Part shown: piece after piece, positions 24,565 to 37,242 of the stretch | Position numbering within the stretch: position 1 is the first letter of the stretch | How the letters are laid out: each line of letters starts with the position of its first letter | NCBI GenBank assembly: GCA_944474755.1 | Contig: OX104119.1 | Location: 87,858,896-87,922,895 of the forward strand | Length of the DNA: 64,000 bases | From: Limnoperna fortunei | Taxonomy: Eukaryota > Mollusca > Bivalvia > Mytilida > Modiolidae | Direction of reading: 5' to 3' | The notes under the pieces: generated by a model | Database searches by the model: none | What the model saw: only the letters and a program-made list of their open reading frames with translations | Told to the model about the DNA's origin: nothing | Position numbers and translations under genes: made by a program

Positions 24565-26330
24565 ATTCGTTTAGAAAAATATGTCAAAATAGTAAAATAT
24601 TTCTATTAAAGAACATTCTTACAGAAAGTATAATAATACATAATTTAGTATCATTCTTACTGAGTGCACTTTGAATGGCCCAAACAAAGCTAAATCCCGT
24701 TTGATCGAGTATAGATTTTATGTGCGAGATCCAACGGGAATTGCATACCCCTGTGTTATGCAGGTGTAATAGTAACTGATATAGTTTTCCGGACAGCTTA
24801 TCCGTGTTAATCAAAACTTTGCTCCAAAAATTTAACATTCGTGTCTGAAATATAATTTCTATGGGAGATGTACCGGTCTCTCCATAAACCATATAATTTG
24901 GCGTACTCAGTCGAACTGATAGAATATTTTTAAGAAATTTAAGTTGGATCTTTTCTATACAAAGAGAATTTTCAAATCCTCAGACTTCACAAGAGTATAA
25001 TAAAATAGGCTCAATAAGAGATTTGAAAAGTTTCAATTGAAGATCGATCGGTATATTAATATTCCTAATTTTCCCGTACAAAGCATAAACAGCTTTTTGA
25101 GCTTGATCACACAGTTTCCTTTTCGCTAAAGAAAATTTTCCATTATAGTTAAAAATAGTTCCTAGATATGAGAAATTATCAACAATTTCTACAATTTGTC
25201 CACATAATTTAAATTCATGCTTTTTTCTACATTTTCCTTTAGAAAAAATAACAGATTTGGTTTTATCAACATTTACGTATAGTTTCCATTGTATACAATA
25301 GTTTTCAAAAACAATTAACGAGTCCTGTAAGTCCTTTGCACTCTCAGCTAAAATAATAGTGTCATCTGCATATAACAGTACAAATATTAATACATATATT
25401 CTCAAATCGTCATTTATTAATGAAGTTTAATATATTTGATAAACCAATAATATTGTTTGCACTAAAATAGTTCTCCAGATCTGATAGAAATATAGAGAAC
25501 AAAAAAGGGGATAAGTTTTCTCCTTGCCTTACACCAATATCACATGAGAAAAATCCGGAGATTTCATTACCTTGTTTAACGCATGATTTGATATTATCAT
25601 ACATGTTATAAATCACTTTCAAGATCTTCCCAGAAATATTATTTTTCATCAGTTTTTGCCAAAGACCCACCCTCCAAACAGTGTCAAACGCTTTTCTAAA
25701 GTCATTGAAAGTACAGTACAATTTTTCCCCCATAGCCAAGTATATTTCAATCAAAACATGGAGACAAAAATATTATCGACAGTAGAATAACCTTTACGAA
25801 ACCCAGCTTGAGCTTCGGATATAATATTACATAAATCTGCATATTTCGAGAGTCTGTTGTTCAGAACTGAAGTAAATAATTTTCCCATTGAAGACACTAA
25901 GGTGATTCCCCTGTATGAATCCGGGCTATTCGGATCGCCTTTGTGTTTATAAATAGACATTATAATACCTTCAGTCCATACATCTGGAATTATACCACTA
26001 TTTAAAATTTTATTGAACAGTAGCAAATATAAGGGCATAAGAATATGAATTGTAGTTTTTATGTATTTATTTAATACCTTATCACAACCTGGTGCTTTTC
26101 CATTCTTTAAACCTTTTACAGCAGAAATTATTTCATTTTCAGTAATCTCGCTATTTAAAATAGAATTTGCCAATTCATCATCCAGTGGGGGATATCAAAT
26201 TCAACATCTGAATCATCAATATCTTCAGTGTTTAATTTCTTAAAATAATCGTACAAATTTTCAATAGTCAATTTTGCATCATCACAAGACTTGGACTTAT
26301 CAAAGTTGTTCAATATTTTCCATAATGCAA
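24565..26330 (-). mobile_element. LINE ORF2 reverse transcriptase, upstream half of a split copy
   Basis: 5' to 3' on the - strand: ALWKILNNFDK near 26310; ITENEIISAVKGLKNGKAPG (26140-26080); SYRGITLVSSMGKLFTSVLN; AQAGFRKGYSTVDNIFVSMF (to 25751); FNDFRKAFDTVWR; GVRQGENLSPFLFSIFLSDL; the catalytic box LLYADDTIILAES (near 25360); FSYLGTIFNYNG; LIEPILLYSCEV; and MVYGETGTSPIEI (near 24890). Several frameshifts and stops separate the blocks, so it is dead. The 5' part, including the endonuclease, is missing, and the break at about 26330 coincides with the edge of another repeat. Confidence 0.85.
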
Positions 26331-26332
26331 TT

Positions 26333-27173
26333 GGCTCGAAAAACCCAAAATAATAAGATAATTATCCAACCTTCATTTCCTTATTAATTTGTCTTCATTG
26401 TGTGGAACAGTTTCAGAGAAGAAGATGTTTATATGTTTTTCCCATAGGGTCCTATGTTAAACTATGTCCTGCGATGGCGGCCATCTTGGATTTTGAATCG
26501 GCACAAAAAACTCAAACTTTGTAGAGGACTATCTTAGGTGCATTTCTGCAATATTTTAAATCAATCTGCCAAGCAGTTTATGAGAAGAAGATTTTTGAAT
26601 TTCAGCCAATCAGAACGCATTAATGGCCCTGGAAGCAATGTTGAATTTGTTTTTGGCTCGTAAAACCCAAAACAATAAGATAATTATCTAACCTTCATTT
26701 CCTTCATAATTTGGCTTCATTGTGTGGAACAGTTTCAGAGAAGAAGTTGTTTGTATGTTTTTCTTATAGGGTCCTGTGTTAAACTATGTCCTGTGATGGT
26801 GGCCATCTTGGATTTTGGATCGGCACAAAAAACTCAAACTTTGTAGAGGACCATCTAAGGTACATTTCTGCAAAATTTCAAATCAATCTGCCAAGCAGTT
26901 TATGAGAAGAAGATTTTTGAAATTCACCCAATCAGAACGCATTAATGGCTCTGGCAGCCATGTTTAATATTTGATCAGCACCAAAAACTCAAACTTTGTA
27001 AAGAACCACCCAATAAACATTCCTGCCAAGTTTGGTTCTAACTGGCCAAGGGGTTTTGGAGAAAAAGATTGAAATGTGAAAAGTTTACGGCCGACGACGA
27101 CGAAGACGACGACGACGACGGACGCAAAGTGATGAGAATAGCTCACACTGACCCTTTGGGTCAGGTGAGCTAA
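26333..27173 (+). mobile_element. Interspersed element with two ~320-bp units and hairpin end
   Basis: A ~320-bp unit beginning TTGGCTCG(A/T)AAAACCCAAAA at about 26333 recurs at about 26652. Landmarks are GTGTGGAACAGTTTCAGAGA, GGCCATCTTGGATTTT and CAATCAGAACGCATTAATGG. A unique end follows with a GACGAC run (27089-27123) and an imperfect hairpin, GCTCACACTGACCCTTTGGG then TCAGGTGAGC, before CTAAT. Non-coding. Elements with this GTCAGGTGAGCTAA end are, to my knowledge, abundant in bivalve DNA. The right edge lies against LINE coding sequence. Confidence 0.7.
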
Positions 27174-27174
27174 T

Positions 27175-28890
27175 AAAAAGATATATTGTTGTTTTGTGGA
27201 TCTAAAAGGTGCATTCGATTCAGTTTGGCGAGATCTTCTTTTTAAGATGGCAAAACTAGGAATAGGTAAAAAACTTTATAAAGTGTTACAAAATCAGTTT
27301 ACCAATACAGATTCTGCTTTGAAATTTGATAATATCTGTTCTCCATTTTTTGAAATATTTAGAGGCGTAAGACAAAGAGATACAATAAGTCCTACCCTCT
27401 TTTTTTGTATTTTTATAAATGATCTCAGTGAAACCTTTCTTGACAATGTTTGTAAACCACTTAAAATACTAAAGTCTTATATAAGTTGTCTTCTCTTTGC
27501 TGATGACATAATTTTGTTATCTGAGTCTCAGGATGGACTCCAAAAACGTTTAAACAAACTGTCTGACTATTGTGATAAATAGCAGTTAACAGTTAATAAT
27601 AAAAAGACCAAATCAATGATCTGTCAAAAAAGAAATCTAAAATTAGAAAGATCAAATTTTAATTATAAAAATAACTCAATTGACAATGTTGCTGAATATA
27701 AATTTCTAGGCTCCACTCTTGGCAGCAATGGAAATTTAACATTAAATATTTTAGATCTTACAAAAAACACCAAGAAGGTTCAATTTGCTCCTTACTCTAA
27801 ATTTGCATCAATGGGTAACGCCCCTATAAATGTTGCACTAAGTATGTTTGATTCACTTATTAAACCTATCTTATTATATAATGTTGAAATATACATGATG
27901 GATCAGTATCTTCCCTTTTATAGAACAAAACTTTGATGTAATTCTGGAAAAATAGTTGATCCATTTACATTTATAGACAAAACTCCTTATGAAAAAGTAC
28001 ATTTGGCATATTGTAAATACATTATTGGTGTTAAACGGACAGCTTTAAATGTGGCTTTACGTTTGGAATTAGGCCGCCCCCCTTTAGAAAAATTCATTAA
28101 AGCCCAGTCAATGCTTTATTACTCTAGTCTACACACTGTAGACATAAATCCCCTTTTAAAAGAAAGTTTTGACTTGTGCAAGATGTTAGATTCTGAGCAT
28201 ACTTATTCTTGTATAACATATATAAAAGATATTATTTATGATACAGCTTTTGATGGCGAAAAGGCAAAATCTTGTCAAACAAGTAAAAGTGTTAAATCAA
28301 ATGATTCTTATATAAAAACTGAGTTATCAAAATTCTATGATAACATAACTTATAATAAAATATCTAGCTTAAACGACCAAAATAAGACATTTCTTTACAA
28401 ATCATTAAAGACAGAACTAGGGAAGGAATTCTATTTATCTCATTTCGATTTTTAAACTCGTAAATATATTGCAAAATTAAGAATATCGGACCACTTTTTA
28501 GAAATAGAGAGAGAGGAAGATATAGAAAGATTCCTCGTGAACAACGTATTTGTACTTTTTGTAATCAAAATAGTATTGACGACAAATGCCACTTCTTTTT
28601 AAAATGCGATCATAATCTCATATTTAGAAATAAACTATTGTTAGATTTTATTATTGTAAATGAAACTAGTAATACCTCTGATCAAGACAATTTAATTAAA
28701 ATACTCTCTCCGGCAAATTTTCGGCAAACTCAGAGTCTCGCCTCCTTTATAAAACGGTTATCAAAACTGAGGATAGGAGACTCATAGACTTTATTTTGTC
28801 GTTATTTGTTTGTTTGCTCTTTATTTTGTTTTCTGTCACGAATCATTTAAATGTGATTTATTTGACAATAAAGTATTATTATTATTCCTG
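27175..28890 (+). mobile_element. LINE ORF2 remnant (RT palm to 3' end)
   Basis: Coding starts abruptly after the preceding repeat with KKIYCCFVDLKGAFDSVWRD, then GVRQRDTISPTLFFCIFIND, the catalytic LLFADDIILLSES (near 27500), YKFLGSTLGSNGN, SLIKPILLYNVEI and LELGRPPLEKFIKAQ. A cysteine cluster follows near 28545-28600 (RICTFC...CHFFLKCD). The 3' end has AATAAAGTATTATTATTATT (28866-28885). Fingers and endonuclease are absent, and at least three frameshifts or stops are seen. Confidence 0.83.
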
Positions 28891-31403
28891 AAACGTAACT
28901 GCATTCAAAACCAATAACTGTTTATTCATTAGCACTTGTCTTTAATAATTTGAAGATAAAGACAAATTATCTTACCAGTATTCAATTTGGTATTTTGTTA
29001 TCACTATTTTGTCAAGGTTACATAATGCAAAACTTGCAGATCATAGCAAATATATGCTGTCTGAACTTCGATACAAAATGTTTGATTCATTTTCTGAATT
29101 CCACCATGGCTTGACTACTTATTGACACTGTTTATTTTATCTCAGCACTTAATTTATTTTTGTTTCACTTGTCACACTTTTAGTGTCACTAGTAAATTCT
29201 AGCACATACATAAGGACGATGACACAAAGGAATTAACTATCTTACATCTTATTTTTTGCCTGACGAATGAATAAATGAACGTTATAAACTAATGTTACAA
29301 AAAAAAGCCAGACTCGTCCGCGCCTTTAACAAGTTTTACTACAGATTTCATTTCCTTATTAAATATATTCTATCTCGTTTGCAAATATGATTGCAGATAG
29401 TTTACCCAATTTTTGACTTCAGTACATAGTGATTGTGCTGTGATAATTATGGAATTGAATACACCTGTTACTGACTATATTACAGGTCAGCGTTTTTTGT
29501 TGGAGGTTTTTTGCCTGACAAATAAAAACTACATACAGCTTATGCTCCTTTTGTAGATCCAAAAAATATATTTTGAAATCAGCAAATATTTCCTAAAAAA
29601 TTCAGCCTTTCGAAATGCAGCGAGTTTCTTTCATTTTGATATGGCGATTTCCCATAGTAAATTTTGACATTAATTAGAACGGAAGTGTAACTTAGGTGCA
29701 GTAGAGGTTTTGTATATTCGAAACCCTTCGGGCTTTGACGTTAGCTGTTGACGCGGACGAACGTTTGTAAACAATATTAAATACCGTTAAAAATCAAAAA
29801 TGGCTGACTTACAATGTAAAATTCCCGTAGCAAAAGTCAAGGACTAGTTGCGACATGTGCTTACAGATTCATAGTATGAAATACGGACAGGTTATCATGG
29901 GTGATTTTTTTCTACTGGATTTTCGTAATAAAAAGGTACAATATGGTATGAGAAAAAATTAAAGCAAAAACGCACTCCACCTGGGTGTGACTTTTAGTAT
30001 AGTGGGGTTTCATACTCAATTTTCATCAACAAACCAGCTCACTAAGGTAATGGAAGCGGGAGGTCTGGCATGCCATCAAACCTGGTTTAACCCACCATTT
30101 CCTTTTAAATGCCTGTACCAAGTCAGGACCATTTCTGTAGTTGTTTTTTTGTTTGTTGGTACTAAATTTGCCAGTTTCTTGGACTTTCATTTGCAATATC
30201 CGGAGCCGAGGTAATATCCCCTCCGTTCCATACTCCGTAATACTAAGCTAAGGATATTACCTCTGCCACACAAGCTTTATAGCTTTCCTTATAAACTCCA
30301 CCCACAATACTACAAGTGAACGTATTTTGGTAAGGTTTTTTTGCGTGACAAATGAAAACTGCTTACCGCGTATGGCCCAGCTTATGCTCCTTTTGTAGAC
30401 CAAGAAAGGTACTTTTTGAAATCAACAATAATTTTTGTAAAAGTCCCGTAGCAAAAGTCAAGGACAATTTGTGACCTGTAAACAACAGAGGCATAGTATA
30501 AACCGTAGACAGTTTATCGTAATAAAAACTTAAGGTAAAATATGGAATAATAAAAAATGCAAGCAAAAATGCACTCTGAAGGGGTTTGACACGTAGTATA
30601 TTCGGTCCAAATTATAATATTACCAAGAAAATTCGGTCTTGCACGCTGCACACTTATTTTTAACTATAGTTAAGCGAAATTTAATTTGAATATGAAATGA
30701 TATTGGTTGCAAAAATTAAATGATTTCATTTATATTCATTTTTTATGTCTAATTGGTAAAATTTTTTCATGTATATGGTATATTTTTAATATGAAAAGTA
30801 ATTAGGTTAAAAGATTTGTTTATTCTGGAAATACAGACGATACACACTTCGATAATCTCGAAATAAACATGAAAACGATTATCTTATATGTTTATAGTTT
30901 AAATCAGTTTAGTTAACCTTTATCCGTGTATTCAATAAGAATGTCATACTATTTAACATGTGAAATTGATATATTAGTTTGTTTTGTTGAATCATATTTA
31001 TAGAGGTTAACAAATCAATTAATATGGGCGGGTCTCAATCCCTTGTGTGGTAGAGGTGAATCCTGACTTAGGAAGATATGTGGCCACTGTTTTGGAAATT
31101 GTTTGATTTGTGGATTGTCTTTTTTTAGTTTCTTTTGTTCGGTATTTTGTTATTACCTTCATTTATTTCTTATTAACTACAAAGTACATAGTCACAGAAA
31201 AAATAGATATATGGCATTAGATTTCAAAACTAATGTGAACACTACACACAAACCAATCGGAGGAGAGACCCTCCATATTTTATGTTCATGAACATATACA
31301 GTTTTGCAAGAACAATAAAATTTCTAAATACCTTAGATGTATGGTATACAATATTAATCTAATGATACACGGTAGACAATAATAATGCAATGACATGACC
31401 TCA
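28891..31403. other. Non-coding stretch with a diverged internal duplication
   Basis: Blocks near 29500-29995 and 30320-30605 share AGCTTATGCTCCTTTTGTAG, CCCGTAGCAAAAGTCAAGGA and AAAAATGCACTC-like sequence in the same order. Between them, 30020-30215 contains TTTAACCCACCATTTCCTTT and TGCCTGTACCAAGTCAGGAC, which look like a widespread bivalve repeat. The remainder (30620-31400) shows nothing recognisable. No convincing gene. Confidence 0.5.
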
Positions 31404-31648
31404 TATATGTGTGTTTGTTTGAATGGTGTTTAACGCTTGCACTTTCACCAATTTAACAACTATATTAAGGCGTCCAGTTTTTTTATTAGTGGAGGACGCC
31501 GAGGTACACATAAGAAAACCCCGACCTTCGGTAGGAATCCTGGCAGTCCTGGTAAATTAAGATAGGAGTGGAGTACTTCTTGCACACAGTGAGACTCGAA
31601 CACGCAACTTCAGTTTTGACATTGCAACATGATCAATAGTAGAGGCCC
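31404..31648 (-). mobile_element. tRNA-derived SINE, diverged
   Basis: On the - strand: GTGTGCAAGAAGTACTCCAC body, B-box-like GTGTTCGAGTCTCACTG, AAAAACTGGACGCC and a tail with GTGAAAGTGCAAGCGTTAAA. The tRNA A-box is largely lost (GGGGCCTCTACTATTGATCA). It abuts the LINE at 31690. Confidence 0.75.
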
Positions 31649-31689
31649 CTTGTAAGAATAGTGCGCGTGACCAACGCAAGTTATATGGT

Positions 31690-32990
31690 ATAATATGGGT
31701 TTCTATATTTGAATTGGCCAATCAGATTTCAGCTTATAAAGCAAATTAAATTATTTACATTTAATGGTAAACAACTAGAATCTGTTACTCAATATAAATA
31801 TCTTGGTATAACCTTAACTGATAAAGGCCAATTAAAATATGCAAATGAAATCGTTGCCCAAAAGGTAAGGAAAGCTTTCTTTGGCTTAAAAGCTAATATC
31901 CCATCTTCAGAAAACTAATCTGTACAGAGTTGGATTAAATTATATTAATCTATGATTTCTCAAATTTTAACTTATGGTTCAGAAATCTGGATAACTTACC
32001 AAAAATTAAGCCTATATAATTTAAATAATTTTCCATTTGAAAAAAAAACAGAATATGATCATGAACCATATACTAGAAGTGCATAGCAAAGCCTCCAACC
32101 TTGCAATTCAAACAGAGCTATAGGACAATTTCCATTTTATGTTTTAAGGTTTATAAATATGTTTAAATACTATTAAAGACTTAAGGTGATAGAATCATCT
32201 AATGAGTATGTTTACGACTTACTAAGATCAGCTTTTGAGGAAGATTAAAAACTAAAATTGAAAATTCTCCATCTTGGGGGAAATCTGTAGAAGATTTAAA
32301 AACATTCTTTAATCTGAATACGTTTACAATTCGAGAAAGCTATAAAATTTACTATTCAAATAGACTTATGAATCATTTAAATCACATAAAAAATAGTGAC
32401 TCTGGAAAAATTATCCAAAATTTTTAACTTAAACATTATCTTAAGTTTACTATTAATAAATATCTAAGATCATATTTGACAAAACTTAGGCTAAGTGCAC
32501 ACTGCTGAGCTATTGAAGCTTCTAGATATGACAAAGTCAAAGATAAACCTCATTTTTAATTGATTGTCCCTTATATAACAAAATTAGAGATAAGTTTTTA
32601 AATTTATTTAATAAAGATATAAATGAGACTCCTATGGAGACTATCAATCGTCTCCTTAACCCAAATACAACACAGGAACTAAAGAATATATGTTTATATT
32701 TAAAAGAATCTTATACATTACGAGATTAACATCTTTAGAAAAAATATATGTGTATTAGTATTCAACAATAATTCTCATCATATTGTATAGCAAAATGCCA
32801 TTTACTGTACATTGTCACACTATACAGAAACATTATAAATTTTCACAATTTATTATTTCATTATAATTATTAACACATACCAGTATACATTTATGTCGAT
32901 AAATGTACTATGTGTTATGTATTGGATTACGCAATATTGTAAATTTGACTATGCTTTATCCAATAAAATAATTTGAATTTGAATTTGATA
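31690..32990 (+). mobile_element. LINE ORF2 3' half, decayed
   Basis: It reads QYKYLGITLTDKGQLKYANE (near 31790), ILTYGSEIWITYQK, HSKASNLAIQTEL and, near the end, IDCPLYNKIRDKFLNLFNKD with NTTQELKNICLYLKESYTLR and a stop at about 32728. The element ends in a GAATTT tail (AATTTGAATTTGAATTTG, 32970-32988). Multiple stops; the catalytic palm is absent. Confidence 0.78.
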
Positions 32991-34440
32991 TTAACACTTA
33001 AGGTTCGCGGCGGATCTAACAAATATCCGAAGTCAAAATTCCCATCCTGCATCCAATATGATGATCGCATATATGCCATATTTTTTTTAAATGATTAGAA
33101 GAAAGGGGGCTGGGGAAAAGATACTAAAACGATCAAAAGTTTTCTATTGTTAAGACTGGGGCAAACTATAAATTAATTAGAACCTATACAATCTTTTTTT
33201 CAGTAAATGCTGATAAATTATGTGCAGAAATTAATACAAATATTTATGAAATGTTTGTTTTCAAGGAAAACCATCTCTATCTTTTCATCGAGTTGCTTTT
33301 AACTAGCACCTAAAACAACTTTGTAAGAGAAACAACGGAATTTAAGCTTACATAAATATTACAAGTCAGGGTGAGTTTTTCGTTCGCCGACTGTCAAGAG
33401 TGGCCGAAATACATCAGATGCACACTACAGCATAAATAGTTTGTCGGCTGAATTTATTCACAGGAATTTTACCCCATATAAAAAGGGGCGAAATATGAAA
33501 TATGGCCAAAAAAGAAAAAACATGTCGGAACACAGCACTCACTTTGTTTGCGACAATTGTTTCTCTAGTTTCCTTGCCATGTCCCCCTTTTTTTAAAATG
33601 GTATGGGGCTTAATTCATGTTGTTTACTTTTAGTGATTCTACTCTGTATCACTTTGCTGTAATAAGTGAGTGGATTTTCGAATCTATAGTTTTCAAATGG
33701 ACTGCTCGGTTTAACATATGAAATATTATGGTACTTTATTCTAATATCTTAACGTGACCAATTCTATCTACAAGAAATTCAAGATTTCACTGGACTCTAG
33801 GTAACTTTCTGAGTTCTAGTATATTATCCTACAGTGATGAAATATGAAGGTGGTCATATACAATATTTTGAAGAGGGTCAAGATTTTATCTGAATGTTTT
33901 CTGCATTAATTACTTTTAGGACGTTGCAAACTGAAACTAATAATGTCAATTTTATTGGTTTACTGCTATAAACATGTAGATAAATTAAATCATTAATAGA
34001 TTTAATTAAGTTACATTTGGTTTAGTGTTCAATAAATAATCATACTAATATATGTCCAAGTTAATCTGTCTACCTGCCGTCTTAATTTGAACAGAGCAAC
34101 AATTGATCTAACATTAAAATTGTCACATTAAAGTAATCATACATGAAATAATTCATTTTATTCATATATACTTAGGACCAATTATTGTTAATGATAAGTT
34201 AAAGTGGAAATAAACTACATTTTTAATACCATTCTTAAACGGAGATATTTCATGTAGAAAATGCACATGTAGTTTGATTACGAACACACATCATTGGTAG
34301 AAGGGGTTTGATATAAATATGTTCACCTACAATGAAGATGTGTATTCTTGCTATATTTTACAACATACATTTTTAGAACTAGATCAAGAATATGAATGTG
34401 AATATTATAATTATTATTACTATTAAGATTTACTTTTTCC
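32991..34440. other. Non-coding stretch, nothing recognised
   Basis: AT-rich DNA without a frame of note, tandem array or inverted repeat that I could recognise. Confidence 0.5.
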
Positions 34441-34516
34441 AATATGACGCTAGCTTTCCAAATTAGTTCTCACTTTTGTTATTTTTGCTCTTTTTGTTTC
34501 TCATTTTTCCAAAAAG

Positions 34517-34626
34517 GCAGTGGAAAAAGTACATTTTTAAAGTTTCGAGACAAATTGTTGTCGGACAAGATTCTTCAGAATTGGCCAGTGAGATCGAAGC
34601 AGTATTCCAAATGTCCAAAATATTGA
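34517..34626 (+). CDS. Possible exon with a P-loop-like GSGKSTF
   Basis: A pyrimidine-rich tract (CTCATTTTTCC) and AAAAAG precede a segment that reads GSGKSTFLKFRDKLLSDKIL and stops at 34624-34626. GSGKST matches a Walker A motif, which binds nucleotide phosphate in NTPases. There is no Walker B and no flanking exon, so this may be a processed fragment or coincidence. Confidence 0.2.
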
Positions 34627-34801
34627 TACCCAAATATAATTTATTTTTATATCAAACATAGCGAAAATGTCAAACACCAAACACACTACATTTTCTTATA
34701 CTTAGCCCAGATCAAACTTAAGAGCAAATAAATAGATCGTAGCCGTCCAATAGTCTGAGCATAAAAGTTAATTTTCAAAGACTATTTATTTGCGTCTTGG
34801 A

Positions 34802-34868
34802 TGTGGCCTCGGTGGACGAGTGGTTAAATTAGTTCGTCTACTATTGATCATGGGGTCTGTTAACACCC
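34802..34868 (+). mobile_element. SINE 5' fragment
   Basis: TGGCCTCGGTGGACGAGTGG followed by TACTATTGATCATGGGGTCTGTTAACAC matches only the tRNA-like head of the SINE family; the body and tail are missing. Confidence 0.65.
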
Positions 34869-34869
34869 T

Positions 34870-35829
34870 CTTTACAGCTAAAATACTTAAACAACTGAAC
34901 ATTGTTAATATTACAAAAATTGCTACATTTTAGTCACAATTGAGGTCAAGGTTATGACCCAAGCCGCTCTATGAGCCAAAAAATCTGTTTATTTAAAATT
35001 CGATCCCTCATCGCTCCAGTTTTGCTGATACATCGCATCGAAAATAAGTAGCCATGAGAGGACGAATTCTAATTAGATTGGAAAAATCATAAGAAGACTG
35101 AATTTCTTTGTTTAACAAATACCAGTGTTTAGTTCGGCTTCCTTAAAGCATTGTTTTCGTATGACAACCGTACATACGTACGTTCCGTATGCACTGAGAT
35201 TGTTTGTCTTTGTTCAGACTATAAGTTTCAGTAGGGTGTCTTCCGATTGTCCCACTTTTGATAATTACAGGTAAAGAAGGATATAAAAACTGATTAACAA
35301 TGATGGAATTTTAAATGTTGGACAATAGGGAAATGTTATAATGTTTTTAAGACTGTCACAGCAATAGTTTAATATGTAGGTAAATGATGAAAAATAAATT
35401 AAAAAATTAAAAGATAGGTTATAATATAATATATAACATGACAAGTTTAAAAACTATTTTATTGATTGATTGGCTGATTGATTTACTACTCCACAAACAC
35501 TTTATCCACTACGGTTCGCGGTCAGTTTTTTTTCCCGTCTCATATCGCATGCGAGACGGGATAAATGATCACAATCTAAACTGCATAAACCAGTTGTACC
35601 TCAAGGATAACAGATAAACAATATTGTGTTTTGATTGGCTGCTAAATCGGAAGATAGCTGCTGATTGGCAAACAAATAAGCAGAGCTGAGTTAGGGACGA
35701 AAACCCGCATGTTTACGGGGCGGAAGCAATCATAATGGGCAGACCGCCGTTCGTGCCACTCGAGAAAAGCTGAGGAATCGCGAATCGGTTACGATGAATA
35801 AAAAAGGGCAAAAATATGCAAGATAATGG
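34870..35829. other. Non-coding stretch
   Basis: Nothing recognisable except a short inverted repeat, CCCGTCTC with GAGACGGG, near 35537-35560. Confidence 0.5.
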
Positions 35830-35838
35830 GAATCAAAC

Positions 35839-35944
35839 CAATCTAATTTAAATTATATCTTCACTTGGCTCCCCCTTTTGATATTTTCACGGCAACAATA
35901 GCAAAAAGGGGGAGCCAAGTGAAAATATTATTTTAATTAGATTG
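35839..35944. mobile_element. 106-bp MITE with 9-bp target duplication (MULE-like)
   Basis: The ends are inverted: CAATCTAATTTAAATTATAT at 35839 pairs with AATATTATTTTAATTAGATTG-type sequence ending at 35944, and the inner CACTTGGCTCCCCCTTTT pairs with AAAAGGGGGAGCCAAGTG. Both sides carry the same nine bases GAATCAAAC (35830-35838 and 35945-35953). Nine-base duplications are the hallmark of Mutator-like transposition. It has no coding capacity. Confidence 0.82.
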
Positions 35945-36959
35945 GAATCAAACTTTTTTAAAAGAAAAGTGGCGTTGATTTGTGTATGTTTATCATAAAA
36001 TTATTTAACTATTTATTTTAAAACTTAAACGGAGAAACACGGAAATTGCCGGAAATTTCCGAAGCGTAACATTTTCGCGAACAGGTCTACATCAACTATA
36101 TCGGTGAACATGATGGATCTAGCAATGCAGTCTTAGATACTGCCTCTGATTTGTATTTTATGGGAAAATGAATCCGGTTAGAAGACAAATTTTAATTCTT
36201 TTCCTGCTTACTGACAATGTTTACATCAACTATCTTACCACGTATGATACATCTAGAGATGCGTAGTATAGGGCATGCTTCAATTGCTGTCTCTGACCTA
36301 TATTTTGCGGTTGCCTGATTTGGCTATCTAAACATTCTGTACTTATAATGAAGTGATGTAAATCATTACAATACATGTTGCCATTTAACATTAAAAAAAC
36401 AGTACGTATTTTTGTCCACAAAGAAAAATAAAGCTTAGAGACGGCTAGCTTTTAGGAAAGCTAATACTTGTCGTATTATATACCTGACAACTTCCTTCCC
36501 GCTACCGGAGATGCGCTAGCTGTAGCTCGAGCACTGGGAACCATCACAGCATGGGAGAACAATTTTAACAAAATCGGATAAAATAATAATGAAAAAAATA
36601 TTTTATGGGCCATTTCAAACCTCAAGTTTTTACCCCAGGATAAAATTTAAAATTAAAGGTATTATGGTTCTTTTCTTTTCAAGATCATTTTAATGGCAAC
36701 ATTTAACTGGTGAAGATGGATTTGGATGATTAAAATAATAATCTGGATTGCAAAAGTCCTATGTAAAACACATGTTTAGATACGTAAATTTTCATTTCTT
36801 CCAGTTGATATATGACAATCCTATCATCTGGAGGGATATGGGGAGGAGGTAACTATTACATTGTTGATATTTTGTAACCCCCCTTCAATATATTTACGCG
36901 CCTGATTTATATAATAGCAAAGCCTTGCTATCTTTTTTGTTAATAAGTTTTTGGTTGCT

Positions 36960-37242
36960 GTAATGGGGTTTAACGCCACTTGCAGAAATTGTACAGCTAT
37001 ATCATAGCGTCCAGTTTTTGTTAAGGGAGGAAGCCGGAGTTCCCGGTTAAAAAACCGACAATAAAGAGGCAAATCCTTGTCAATTATATTGTTCGACCAT
37101 ACCATGTTATAATACTTTATGCCAGAACGCGAACCTCAGCAACATCATGGCGTCCAGTTTTTATTGGGGATGAAGCCGGAGTAGAAAAAACCCCCGACCT
37201 GCGGTAGTAAAACTGGCACTCGTTGTCAATTCCTAAGTGATT
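36960..37242 (-). mobile_element. Two adjacent SINE fragments
   Basis: 36960-37135 has, on the - strand, the body and tail (AAAAACTGGACGCTATGATA, then TGCAAGTGGCGTTAAACCCC). 37146-37242 repeats the body again (GTCGGGGGTTTTTTCTACTC, AATAAAAACTGGACGCCATGA). Two partial copies lie head to tail, or one copy was rearranged. Confidence 0.65.

Noticed and set aside
36824..37105. 93-codon - strand frame
   Set aside because: Covers a SINE fragment; not a gene.
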